A DNA stretch of 64,000 nucleotides from Salvator merianae (GCA_003586115.2 QVOM02000034.1:16971444-17035443); one strand, 5' to 3'. Shown: positions 43,316 through 54,480, counted from the stretch's first letter. Notes: generated from the sequence alone by a model not told the origin. Numbers and translations: made by a program.

Positions 43316-44640
43316 CTTTTATTTATTTATTTATATCAAACCCTTCACCCAAAGTTCCCAGGTGAGTCACAACAGTAAAAAGACAAAAAGCATAGAACAT
43401 ACATTAAAATATGATCCTCCCTCCCTCCCTCCTTGACAGGACAAAGTACCTGCTCTGGCAAAAATGGCCTAGGCTCTGCTTACTCAAGGTGGACAGCTTC
43501 CCAGCACTGGGACAACAGGAAGACCTCTTGGCTCTCACCCAGGAGGTAGATGTGACTTGGGCCACCTAACACTGCATCTCATACAGGCTGATGGCCCAAC
43601 TGGAGAGAGATTTGCCTCACACTAGAACCCGCTCTTCTTACCTTGTCTCCTGTGACCCAGGGCTGGCAGTGAGAAGTGCAGAGCCAGCCAAAGGGATCTA
43701 AACAAGTTTTAAACTGCAGTCCCTGCATAAAAACAATTAAAAAGCCATTAAACAATGAAACAGTTGAAAGAAAAGCTAAAAAGCAAAGCCCCCCACAAAG
43801 TCTAACCATACCCAAACTGACCCTCCAAAGGCAGCTGCTGTCTTGGCCTCCTCCTACTTAAAAGCTGCCTGGTCCCATCCCAACTGTCCAAGTGCAGCTG
43901 CTTCAACCCAGCTGTGGCTCCAGCCAGGTGGATGGCCTTCAGGTGAGGTGGGCAACAGGAACAGAAGCAGGCAGCAGATGGTGCAGCAGGCAGTCTGACC
44001 TGCCTTGGCCTCCTCTTGCTCACCACTGCATTGAAGCGCCATGTCAGGAAGTTCTCAGACTTTTCCTGTTTAAGATGTAATTATGGGAAATTAGTGTCAT
44101 TAATGTATTGCTAGTACCTTATTCCAGAACTCCTAATGATTGCTCCCAACAGGAGCTTCTCACAGATGCTAAACTCTGGCTGCCAGGATGCTGAGATACA
44201 ATCATACAACGCTATGCTGTAAAATCTTCTCTGTAGATAAGAGAGGAACCACTGCAGCACAGTGCCTCTCCTCGCCCATTCTGCACAGAGCACCCTGGAG
44301 AATATTGTGATCTGCAGCATCAAAAACCACCCAGAGATCAACCAGGATCAATAGTGTTACTCCTTCTGTTTCTGTCTCACAGAAGGTTGACCATCAGGGT
44401 AACTAAGACTGATACCTTCCCCAGACTGAACTCAGACTGAAATGCATCCAAATAACTGGTTTCATCTGAAAAGGCCTGAATTACACAACCATCATGTTAT
44501 CCAGACTCTGACCTTTTTGATCCACCCAGTCATTTTCTCCTAACTAGGGCTAATAAACCAAGGTAGGCAAGAATCCAAAGAGGATGTAGTGGACCAGACA
44601 ATTTCAACTTTTCACCATCTTCAGGCCTCAAAAAGCTGAA
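43316..44640 (-). repeat. L2-like LINE pieces around an unassigned middle
   Basis: 43316-43450 is an L2-like 3' tail (ATTTATTTATTTATATC, then GGTGAGTCACAACAGTAAAA on the plus strand). 44106-44640 in complement gives decayed reverse-transcriptase text (DLWVVFDAADHNIL around 44300-44340 with frame corrections). 43451-44105 between them is G+C-rich with no homology I can name, possibly a further insertion. Confidence 0.55.
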
Positions 44641-44694
44641 AATCAGCTCTATAGAAAGTAAGTCACTTGCTGCAGTGGGTCTAGAGAGACCAAG

Positions 44695-45640
44695 GCCCTT
44701 TCTGCACTGGCTATATTCTGCATTTTATCCTGGAATAGGGGCCTGCCAGCCACATACTTGGGGGTTCTGGTAGACAGCTCAATGAAGGTGTCAACCCAGT
44801 GTGCAGCAGCAGTGAAAAAAGCAAATTCAATGCTAGGGGTAATTAGGAAGGGAGTAGAAAACAAGTCAGCAAGTGTCATTGTGCCTCTTTACAAATCTAT
44901 GGTGAGGCCACACTTGGAATATTGTGTACAATTCTGGTCACCTCACCTCAGAAAGGATATTGTGGAACTGGAGAAGGTGCAAAAAAGGGCAACCAGAATG
45001 ATCAAGGGGCTGGAACACCTTCCTAACGAAATCAGGCTGCAACGCCTTGGCCTCTTCAGCCTTGAAAAGCGGCGTTTAAGAGCAGACCTGATTGAAGTAT
45101 ATAAAATCATGCACAGTATGGATCAGGTGGATAAAGAGAAGTTTTTTTCTCTCTCACACAACACTAGGACCAGGGGCCACTCTCTGAAGCTGATGGGTAG
45201 GAGAGTTAGGACTGACAAGGGGAAGTATTTTTTCACCCAGAGGATTGTCGGTCTGTGGAATTTATTACCGGATGAGGTGGTGACAGCCATCAGCCTGGAC
45301 AGCTTTAAGAAGGGATTGGACAGATTCATGGAGGTCAGGTGTATCAATGGCTACTAGAATGGATGCCTGGGTGCTGCCTCCAGGTTGGGAAGACAGGCAG
45401 GATGTCTGTAAAACCATTTGTGGGTAGTCAAGAGCAGGTGAAGGTTTTGCCTTTATCTTCTGCTTGAGAATGCCCAGAAGCAATTGGTGGGCCACTGTGT
45501 GAAGCAGAATGCTAGACTAGATGGGCTGTGGCCTGATCCAGCAAGGCTCCTCTTATGTTCTTATGTTCTTATACTAGTACAGATTACAGCAGGCTCCAGA
45601 CCAAGACCAAACAACTGAAGCAACTCACTTTGCATAATGG
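44695..45640. mobile_element. Small TIR element split by CR1
   Basis: 44695-44757 starts GCCCTTTCTGCACTGGC and follows the 21387-type element up to CCAGCCACATA. After the CR1 copy, 45572-45600 (ACTAGTACAGATTACAGCAG) carries on the same element, whose right end is then lost. The CR1 therefore inserted into an existing TIR element. Confidence 0.7.
44758..45571 (+). repeat. CR1-like LINE, best-preserved copy
   Basis: A 199-codon open frame (44758-45357) covers the CR1 protein's C-terminal region: GVLVDSSMKVSTQCAAAVKK, LYKSMVRPHLEYCVQFW, LEKVQKRATRMIKGLEHL, LFSLEKRRLRADLIEVYKIM, RIVGLWNLLPDEVV. It follows the catalytic domain and is conserved in CR1. The 3' untranslated region ends in three TTATGTTC-like units (45552-45571). 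The 5' end is truncated at codon one of this frame, so the methionine call is arbitrary. The lack of stops suggests a relatively young insertion. Confidence 0.92.
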
Positions 45641-45939
45641 GACACTGTGCACAGAAGCCAAATTCTACAGAGAAGATACCAGCCAGGGACTGGATGCTGA
45701 CCCAGAACTCCAGGGTTGGGGTTGCCATCAGGATGACACAACAAACACATCACACCCACCCTGTGCTAACTTGGTCATCATTCCTCAAGATCAGTTTCTC
45801 CTACTTTGCAAAAAGGTCACCCCTTACCCCTATTGGGGCAGTAAGCGACTGCATCTGGTGCAGGAATGGGTAGCCACCCTGCTCCCTGCCAACTTTATGT
45901 CCACCAGTAATGGCCATGTAATTATAGTCAAAGACTAGG
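45641..45939. other. Unassigned non-coding DNA
   Basis: Two overlapping frames of 78 and 127 codons have no motif. CTAGG at 45935-45939 precedes the next element. Confidence 0.4.
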
Positions 45940-46414
45940 CCCCTTTCCACACAGGCTGTTATCCTAGCCCATGGAGGGGTCCAGGGGTCTGCCTTCTGCA
46001 CACTAGTACAGACCAGCACAGGCTCTAACTCTCCCACCTTAGCACACTTTCTCTGTACTGGACAAAGCTATGAACTGGGATAGAAACCAAAATGGCACCC
46101 TATCCTGGTTCTGTGGTAGTCCTTGTCAAAATAGTCCACAAGTGGACTACTACAACTACGAAGGTGTGTGTAAAGCATACCCCCATAGTCTGGAATACAG
46201 TGGAGAGTCCTTTTTCATGGTGCACAAATAAGTGCTGCCAGAAGTGGCATCAGAAGTTGGTCTAGCCAGAAATGCCAGAGGATTTGAGGGCTGGACTCAG
46301 CCTTTGAAGCTGGGCCCAGCCTTCAAAACTGGGGCCTGGGCCTGGGCCTTAACTCAAACTAGGTTTAGCCTGGCTCAGCATGGCAGGGGATAGTCTTTGC
46401 CGTGCAGAAGCAGC
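45940..46414. mobile_element. TIR element, 28746-type
   Basis: Starts CCCCTTTCCACACAGG and ends GTGCAGAAGCAGC. CTAGG outside the left and CTTAA outside the right share CT only, with transitions at two of the other sites. TAGTCCAC/GTGGACTA hairpin near 46133-46150. The interior aligns with 34030-34318 and 28746-29213. Confidence 0.6.
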
Positions 46415-48280
46415 CTTAATCAAGAGTTATAAAATGAGACTGTCCTGTGAAAATGCATTGGCATAACATCCCCAAAGTGCCAGTGGAACTCTTTGTCAAT
46501 AGAGCTATTCTTCTGGCAACAATATACTAGCAGGACAGTCGAAACAGAATGGTGTGTCTCTCCACTCTTGGAATAACCAGAGTCTTTGCTAATCTAGAAA
46601 ACTACACAGGCTTTCTACTGTAGTTTCTACCATAGCAGATATTGGCTATGTCGGCTGAGGCTATTGAGAGAGGATTACTGGATTGTTGAATCTAGTACAC
46701 AATGCTATTACTGCTGTAATCTGCTAAAGACATTTCACTGACTATAAAGGCCAGAACTGTAAAGCAATGGCCTTTCCTGTGATAATGTGTGGTTGTGAAA
46801 GCTGGTCCCTGAGAAAGTGTAAAGATGAGAGACCCTTTTCAATTATGGATCTAGGAGCAGTTACTAAGAATGCCCTGGGCCACAAGAAGAACCAATTGAT
46901 TGGTCCTAAACAAAATTAAGTATAACTCACACTCAAGCCCATGATGTAAAGAGATGAGGTCTTAGAAAAAAATATGCCTGAAGTTTATATATTATTTGAG
47001 TTTGAATTCCATCAAGGTTTAGGAATCCAGAGGGGAAAAACAATGGGCAGGATGGACAGATATGATCAAAGAGCAGTCCAATCTCCTTAGCAGTGCTATC
47101 AGAGCTTCCTAAAACAGATTAAGATTTGAATGTATAGTAACCAAGAGTTGAACACAATGGCAAGAAGCCACATGAACAACAGCAGCACAACACATCTATG
47201 ATTAAAGGCAGTGTATAAGTAAATATATAGAGAAATAAAGATAAGATATAAAGGCAAGAAATAACCATTAACAGTATTTTGTTTATTTTAAAAACTCTGG
47301 GATGGAGGGACACTGAAGATCTGTAATATTCAGACCCAGAGATTCCATCTTTTTTTGAAGTTATGTGTAATTAGGAGATGAAATACAGCCTCCAGCTGGG
47401 GGAACAGGGCTGTTGATCATGTGTGACTCAAAACAGATAACTCTGAGAAACTGTAGTCTGTGTTGTTATTATTTTTTTTAAAAAAAGTAATACCTGTAAA
47501 ACTAGCATAACAAGACATTGTCCCCATCACCACATGACTGGAATCTAAAGTTTTGAGATTACTTAAAAAAAGACTTGAAATAAATGTCGTAAGGTGTGCT
47601 CCAAAATATAAAGACATTTTCTTCCATCCCATTCTGAGCGGTGAGAGTGTCATACGAATTGGATACACCGTGCTAACACAGATACCAACAAATTGTTTGT
47701 CTTAAAGGTATGGTCTGGAGTTATATGCCCTGAAGCTCAGCGGAGAATCATAGGGGAAAAAACATTTTATCTTGTTATATTGTCTGACAGAAATACTGGG
47801 TATATCAAGGTTGGTACCCAAGTTCTCAGAGCAGATGCTCTTCTCTGGATTTTACAGGAGTCTCAAAGGCTATTCATGGCCAGCCAGACTTCTTTTCTAA
47901 CCACACACTGGCCATGAGACTTCTGTTCTCCTTTCAGTGGCTCTGGATCTCACCATCATTATACACATTGGAAAAAAGAGCCACACAGACAAGAACAAGA
48001 AGGAAGTAAGAAGAGCCCCCACAGCTATGCTGTAGTACTGCTTCTATTGACAGCATTGCACTAGGCAGTCACAATCACTTTTCTCTGTGTGGCACTCATT
48101 CATATACTCTGGGAATTAAACAACCACAGCTTCATACCTTTCAGTGCACTGAGAATGAGAAAGAAGCAACAGCTGCCGGCCACTAAGCTGTTCAGCAGCC
48201 CTGGGTGCACAGCTGCTACTGCCACCATCTTCTCTATATTTCAGTACCTCTAGATCTTCCAGTGTATCTGCATTGAAGAG
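46415..48280. other. Unassigned non-coding DNA
   Basis: 1.9 kb with no named repeat. A minus-strand frame at 47417-47668 is followed by a T-run (A-run in sense) near 47468-47490, the only hint of a retroposed end. No host protein recognised. Confidence 0.4.
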
Positions 48281-48660
48281 GAGTGAACTCTGCCAGAACC
48301 CCAAGGTCTGTGCCTGCTGCCACTTGAGTTGCCCTGTAGAAGCTCTGGCCTGCACTAGAGGGGAGCAAGGGCAGGCCTGCCTGATTTAGTAGTTTCCCCG
48401 TAAGTCACTGCTCTGAGATTCTCCATCTGCTGATTGCATCAGCTTCTAGGACCAGGGCTATACGAAGGAGGCTGCTTAGCATTTGCAGCTAGGAAAGAAG
48501 GAGTGACCTCTGCCACTACAGCTTCAAGGACTGTGCCTGCTGCTGCTTGGGTTGGCATGCAGAGAATCTGGCCTGCACTCCCAGAGTGCAAACAAGGTTG
48601 GGCCTGATTCAGCGGTTTCCCAGTAATTTGCTACTATATTAACAGCTGCCATGCTAAGAG
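48281..48660 (+). repeat. Tandem duplication, period 220 bp
   Basis: GAGTGAACTCTGCCA at 48281 recurs as GAGTGACCTCTGCCA at 48501. CTGTGCCTGCTGC, TCTGGCCTGCACT and GGTTTCCCAGTAA-like blocks keep the same 220-base offset over about 160 bp. The units have diverged noticeably. Confidence 0.85.
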
Positions 48661-48689
48661 CGGGAGACACAGGCCAGTTCAGTGTCTTT

Positions 48690-48870
48690 TATGGAATGAG
48701 TATCTTTTTCTTTCTCTTTCTCTATTTTATGTGTATTCCTGTATTTTTTTGTTGCAATCATGAATTGGTTTTTTTCCTGTTTTTTCTTGTAAACAACCTC
48801 CTTGAGCAATTTCCTTTGGAAAGGTGATATACAAATCAATTGCTTGCTTGATTAATTGACTGATTGCTCT
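48690..48870 (+). repeat. L2-like LINE 3' end
   Basis: TTGTAAACAACCTCCTTGAG, then GGAAAGGTGATATACAAATC is the usual last motif of L2-type elements, preceded by a T-rich region. Confidence 0.65.
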
Positions 48871-49255
48871 TGGGACCAAAGCCCATAGGACTGAAAATAA
48901 GGCACATGGTAATGGCTGCAGCTGGAACTGTTTCATGACTTACATATATTTAAAAGCCATTAATAGTAATGATGATCATAATAATCATAATCACAACAAC
49001 ACAACAAATTGAAGTTAAATCTTTTATTTTTCCCACAGGGTGTAAAAAACTGCCCTGAGAGTGAATTGTACCCTCAGTGGCCACCGTTGTGTAGAATGAC
49101 AGTGGCAGCAGAGGTGACTTACTGGGGGTAATTTCCACTCAGCATAGTAATCCACAGGACCGGAAATGCCTGACTTCCAGGGCCATTTCTGGTCAACCAC
49201 TAAACCATGCTGGGCAGAAACTTCAAAAGAGCAGAACTTTCATTCCTCAGCTTCA
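48871..49255. other. Unassigned non-coding DNA
   Basis: Nothing recognised. Confidence 0.4.
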
Positions 49256-49480
49256 AAGCTTGGGGGACCAAGAGGACCATTGGTGGTCCAAATCAAAGGC
49301 CTCTTGATCTGGATCATGTTTCATCCTGTGTGAATGGAGCATACTAGCAGTGGGCAGGGCCTCTCGTATGTGGATGGGAGGTTCTTAGTGTAGCATGATC
49401 TAGTTCAAGAGGCCTTTGATTTGGATCGCCAATGGGTCTCGATATTGAGGTCTACTGGTGCACTAGCAGGTGCTGATACA
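49256..49480. mobile_element. Foldback element, 47-bp arms
   Basis: Arms 49272-49318 and 49394-49440 are inverted copies (41 of 47 positions) around a 75-base loop. The right side continues TCGATATTGAGGTCTACTGG, found as TCGTTATTGAGGTCTATC in the 61299 element, and the loop has GTGGGCAGGGCCTCTCG, as GGTGGGGCCTCTCT there. So it is related to that element but has the long arms in place of a shorter hairpin. Confidence 0.8.
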
Positions 49481-50555
49481 TAATATGGAGGTATGCAGAA
49501 GGTGGATGCCTCTGTGTTCTGGTTACAGGGGAATCCATTTCAGTTGCATGTCTTATTGATAAGGAACACCTGCAAGGGCAGAAAAGCCCTGTGATCAATT
49601 TGATTCCCTTAAAACTTCTTTAGACAGTACCTTTTGATGTTCAGGGCTGAAGCAACCTAAGTCCAAGCCAGTTAATGCACCTTTCCTGAATTTAATGCCC
49701 TCTGAAGGTTATTGGTTTACAGTTCCGATCATCCTTCACCACTGCCCAGCCCTTTTGGGACTGATGGGATTTGAAGTTCAGCAAAATCTGGAGGCCATCA
49801 GGTTCTTCCTATGAAAGAAATAATCTGACCTTTCACACAGACATGTATTGTTCCTCAGTTGGAGCTAGCTGATACTGTTTAATTTGCCTCACTTTTATAT
49901 GCAAAAACGTTCTTGCTTTTTGATCATGAATCATATTTGTCTGGATACATGCCAGGAGGAGTCTATATGCCTGATGATCTTCCAAGACTATCATTTTAAT
50001 CTGAAAATGCTCTTAGTTTATTTCTCTGCAGAACAAACGTGTGGCACTATGCTACTGCAGTCAGCAGGACTTACCATAACAAATTATTCTCTCGGGGGCG
50101 GGGGGGGGGGGAAACAGCCAGGACATACTTTACATTCTGGAACCATTACTCCAAAATGTTGACATATTGTTGAAAACTCATCATGATGTTGCACAACTTG
50201 CAGTGCTTCTGTGGGCTGGAAGCAGGCCATTATGATACTGTAATCTTCGCAAACTCTGTCTGTAAAGGCAACATTGTGTAATGCTAGAGAAAATGTGCAT
50301 AAACAAGCAATGGGAGAATTTCTGCAGGTTTGTTTTTGATTCAAATGAACTTGTTTTTATCTCTACTCTCTGAGACTGCTGGCATAGCAGGAAAAATCTC
50401 AGTGGAAAATTTCATAAGAATAGCAACCAAGAAGTTTCATGAGTAACTAAAATGGGTAATAGGAATGGAGAAGAAACAGCAGGCTGGTCAGCTCTACCAT
50501 CTTGCTTCCAGTGGGTAGGACCTTAGGAGCAATTCCATCCATCCTACAACAGTCT
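49481..50555. other. Unassigned non-coding DNA
   Basis: G-run at 50100-50111. No gene or named repeat. Confidence 0.4.
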
Positions 50556-50742
50556 TTCTTTTGCCTTTTCTCTCCTTATTACTTTTTCTTGTGAATCATA
50601 TCTATTTTTTGAGCTTGTATACCTTAGGACAAGAATGTATCTTACATTATCAGCAGTGAGCTGCTCTGACAGGTTTTTAAAGGCTAAGGGGTGGGATAAA
50701 AATACAGTAAACAGATAATAAATAAATAAATAAATAAATGTA
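50556..50742 (+). repeat. L2-like LINE 3' end
   Basis: GGGGTGGGATAAAAATACAG, then a pure (AAAT)n tail (50716-50740), preceded by CAGTGAGCTGCTCTGACAGG. Confidence 0.65.
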
Positions 50743-50867
50743 GACTGGGAAAAAACTTTTATCCCTTTCCCAAAGTACTCCAGCCAAGGGTCATCCATGG
50801 ATCTGAATTCTAGAAGAATCATTACACACAGCTACACATAACATAGCAAAACTGTTATTTTGCTACC

Positions 50868-51112
50868 ACAGCATGTGGTGTTGGCTACCATCTTGGATGG
50901 CTTCAAGAGAAGTTTGAACAAGTCCATGTAAGACAAGGCTGTCAATGGTTACTAGCCCTGATGGCTCCATGGCTACTACTGTTATGCTCATGTGTTGTTT
51001 GTGGACTTCCATATGCAACTGGCTAGCTCCTATGAGAATAGACTGCTGGTCTAGATGGGGTATTAGTCCAAGCCAGTAGGGTATTTCTTATGCTCCTCTG
51101 TTCAAAATGTTT
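50868..51112 (+). repeat. CR1-like LINE, 3' end, other subfamily
   Basis: TGGCTACCATCTTGGATGGC, TTGAACAAGTCCATG, GGTCTAGATGGGGTATTAG and TTTCTTATGCTCCTCTG follow the same order as other CR1 tails but with a different sequence from the 45360-45570 type. Confidence 0.65.
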
Positions 51113-52035
51113 TCTTTTCCAATGTTCAGATATTCTTGGAAGCTTCCCTGGACTAGACTCAAGTTTCTAACCCTCCAGACCTACATCTAAGGGTATTGTA
51201 TGCTCTTTCAATAGTTTTGAGTATCCAGTGATGATTATACTATAAAGTTAAAAACTTCCTCCTCCGCTTTGGAAATGTTTATTAAAAGATTGTACAATAA
51301 GACATCTCTTCTAAATAATTATTTTAAAAAGTTTCCTTCATTCCATGTCATATCAATCCCATTTCAATTCAGTCATGTCTTCCAACTTTTCATATTATGA
51401 AGTGACCAGAGTTTAATGGTGTAGCTAGACACAAGCCTTATCTCCGACTTTAAAAGGAAATCCACTTCTACTCTTATTGCTTATTTCTTCTCTGTATTTG
51501 GATATTCCAGAATAAAGCCTGGATATCCCAGGTTTTATTCAGGAATATTCAAATATAGTGAAATAAGTAAGTAATGTCTGGATGCAGCCCACAGCAGGAG
51601 AGAACAGAAACAGTCAGTGCAGGACTAGTGCATTCTTTTTTTTCCTGACACACCTGAAGAAATACCATATTCAATGCACAATTAGTTGCTGTACCCCTTA
51701 CCACACCCACAAGAAACTTCTTACCCTCCCCTGCAATACCCACATCCAGCCTCTAGAAATCCAGAATTTGGGCACTCTGAAAAGAACATCTCTCAGTGGA
51801 TAAAGCAAGGTACTTTCCATACTGAAAAAACCCATGCTGCAGAAATCAGTTTCAGAGGTAAATATTGCTCATGGGACACAAGTGTTCAACTTTTGGTGTG
51901 ATTCCCTCCCAGTACAAACTAACTGAATGTGTAACTACTTCCTAACATTACTCATAGCCAGAGAAGTGTGAAATATTTGGGTTGCGCTACAAGGGCTTGA
52001 TTTGGTTTTTCAGGCAGGGCTCTTTTGCGACTGGG
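51113..52035. other. Unassigned non-coding DNA
   Basis: Nothing recognised apart from short AT-rich runs. CTGGG at 52031-52035 is the left target duplication of the next element. Confidence 0.4.
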
Positions 52036-52465
52036 GGCCTTTTTGCACTTTCCACCTTAAAATGGGACAATTATCCCGTTCTAAGGAACAGACCTCACAG
52101 CGTGAAAGCCATTCACCCTGCAAGGCCTGGAACATACCGGCAGTGGCATACCAATATTTCCAGTGTGAATGTTGGTGGCCTGCACCATGACACCACTGTC
52201 ATGGTGACCAGGAATGCAGCACAACTGCACGGCTGTAGCTGCACCGTGCTGCTCTGCGTTCACACCCAGAAAAGAGTGCAAATGTAGTATACCAGGAGCT
52301 GTACAACTGCTCCTGGTACAGCTATGGAGCATGATTTTGTACTCCACAGCAAGTAGCAATCAGGGGCAGTTGTAGTCTGCTCCCAATCTCCAGGCCTCCG
52401 TGCAGTGCAGATGCACTTCACTAGTGAGCATCCCAACGCTCACTAGTGTAAAGTGTGAAAAGGCC
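52036..52465. mobile_element. 430-bp TIR element, perfect 5-bp TSD CTGGG
   Basis: Starts GGCCTTTTTGCACTTTCC and ends AAAGTGTGAAAAGGCC. CTGGG flanks both sides exactly (52031-52035, 52466-52470). The body is the 17274-type: TTCACACCCAGAAAAGAGTG, ACCAGGAGCTGTACAACTGC and CACTAGTGAGCAT...GCTCACTAGTG near the right end (hairpin). A good reference copy for this size group. Confidence 0.92.
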
Positions 52466-52470
52466 CTGGG

Positions 52471-53209
52471 AATCTACCAAGATCTAGGTTCCGTACATTG
52501 TTGTGTACTGTCCACCCAGCATTCAGGTACACACTGGCAAAGGTACAGTATTACAGATGTACCATAGCTGTTTCTCAGGGTGCAGTATAAATATCCCAAT
52601 CGAGCAAATCTGCATAAATAATACCATGAGGAAAAAGCTATCACTTATGGTGGATCTGGTCGCTTATGGTGGATCTGAGGCCATTACAGATACCCTGTCC
52701 TCTTTTTCAAACTGTAACCCTACTTAAAGCATAGCTATAACAATAGGGTAAGTTCATTTAGCTTAGATTGATCCATAATTGCTGAGATGATAACAATTAG
52801 TTTTTTTAAAAAAAACACTTACCAAAATATTACCTTCTCTCTCATAAAAGTGTATTAGTGATTTTTGCTCATAACTAGAATGGACCATAATTTATTTTCA
52901 CCACTGCCTTGTTTTAGCACTCAATACACACATGGCAACTAACAATTTTCACGCAAGTGTAAGTTTCTCATCTCAACCTTTAACAGCAAGTAACCCTAAC
53001 CCTATTATAGCTTTAATGCCACATCTCCTTGCCATCCAATATTATCTAATATTTCCTCTTATCAGAGCATCCCTGCAAAATATTACATTTACAACATTTA
53101 TTACAAAGAGAAATCCTAACTTAACCTCTCTAGTGTATAGTACTATTTATATATTAACTTGTATAAATTTTCCAGTAACACAAAATTGCTATAATACCTT
53201 TTAGATATG
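52471..53209. other. Unassigned, with a G-poor segment
   Basis: 52685-52727 carries one end of the ACCATATGG-type miniature element. 52920-53200 is strikingly poor in G on the plus strand and holds a 90-codon frame rich in Asn, Thr, Ile and Leu. The bias recalls mitochondrial light-strand composition, but I could not match it to a mitochondrial gene. Confidence 0.4.
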
Positions 53210-53285
53210 AGGAATAGCTGAGCACCTGTTTTGTATGCAGAAGGTTTCAGGAAGAATACAATGGCAAACCTCTTTTGTCTTATTG
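53210..53285 (+). repeat. SINE fragment
   Basis: AATAGCTGAGCACCTGTTTTG, TATGCAGAAGGTTTCAGG and AATGGCAAACCTCTTTTG are head and body pieces of the same SINE as 40851 and 63303, with the region between them deleted. Confidence 0.55.
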
Positions 53286-53295
53286 CATGGATGTG

Positions 53296-53393
53296 TATAG
53301 GATTACCATATGAAAAAAGGGGCAGGGTTCCTGCTTCTTTAATAGCTCCGTAGAAGACGGAGTTTCAGTCCTCTTTTTCATATTGTAACCCTA
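53296..53393. mobile_element. Miniature TIR element, ACCATATGG-type
   Basis: AGGATTACCATATGAAAAAA on the left and CCTCTTTTTCATATTGTAACCC on the right are inverted. An internal hairpin TCCGTAGAAGACGGA lies in the middle. Related to 41093-41248. Confidence 0.75.
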
Positions 53394-53527
53394 TTGCTAT
53401 TGTTATTTAGCAATACTCAGACTGGATTTTTCTCTACCATTTTAGATGCTACCCAAGAACTAAAGAATCCTAAAGGCATTTTCTTATTATTTGTTGTTGC
53501 TGCTACTGCTTCTGTTTTTCATCTTTT

Positions 53528-53744
53528 CCCAGTCACACCTAAGTTTTAATCCAGCTTCGGTCCACTTCCAGACTGAAAGAACACATCAGGGAAGGAATAT
53601 GATGTTTTCTTTCAGCATTGTCTAATTCAGAAAATCTACCTTTGGGTTAGATAATGTGGAAAGAAAATGATTAGTCACTTTGCTGATGGGTTCTTTCAAT
53701 CCAAAAGTGTACTGAAGCTGGATTAAAACGTAGGTGTGACTGGG
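53528..53744. mobile_element. Foldback element, about 62-bp inverted termini
   Basis: Left arm from CCCAGTCACACCTAAGTTTT (53528-53590) and right arm to AAAACGTAGGTGTGACTGGG (53683-53744) are inverted copies with scattered mismatches and a loop of about 90 bases. No matching target duplication is evident. Not related by sequence to the GGCCTTT family. Confidence 0.85.
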
Positions 53745-54480
53745 CTCTATGAATCTTCACCTGGAAATCACAGAGTAGGTTACAAAAGCATGAAAACAAA
53801 AGGTGCACAGTTAAAAACACAACATACACAATTTGAAAATTATAGAAAACTGCAAACTGTACGTCATAGAATTTAGAAGGCATTGTGCTTAGTAAGAATC
53901 CTATCCTCTTCATTAAAATCCTGTTAATATGACTGCAGTCTACAGCATTTTCAGTCCCTGAATATATATAACGAAATCTGATACCAAACTCTTACAGTGT
54001 CAGAAAACAGCACCTGTCAATTTATGCTGAATCAGATAATGTTTTAATGAGCCTTTGTGGGAACAGCATTAAGTATTTGCATTGAACCAGGTTGGTGTAA
54101 AAGTTCAGCGTTTTGCAGCAAGAAGTAAATATCTGGAAGTCCTGCAGGTTTCAGCGAGTACCAGAGGCACACCTGACAGGCTCGTAGCTGGGGGGGGGGA
54201 GGGTGCAGAAGGAGGGCCAGCCCCAATTTTTTTGCCCTCCCCTCAAAAAGCTCATCCTATGTATTCTTTTCTATTATACTAATGTAGAATTGTTACAGGA
54301 AAAATGTGATATATCACTCATTCATCCCCAAATTTGTGACGCGCCCCCCCCCCATATAGATGGAGCTGGCTACGGGCCTGAACCTGACCTCCAGCAAATG
54401 TTCCCAAGGCATTAACACGTACAATAGCTTTAGGAGACTTTCACAAACTTCTGAATACTGCTGCTACATTATCAAGCAAG
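53745..54480. other. Unassigned non-coding DNA
   Basis: G-run at 54190-54200 and C-run at 54343-54352. No gene. Confidence 0.4.

Noticed and set aside
44758..45357. A 199-residue host protein
   Set aside because: All of it is CR1 reverse-transcriptase C-terminal sequence, truncated at its start.
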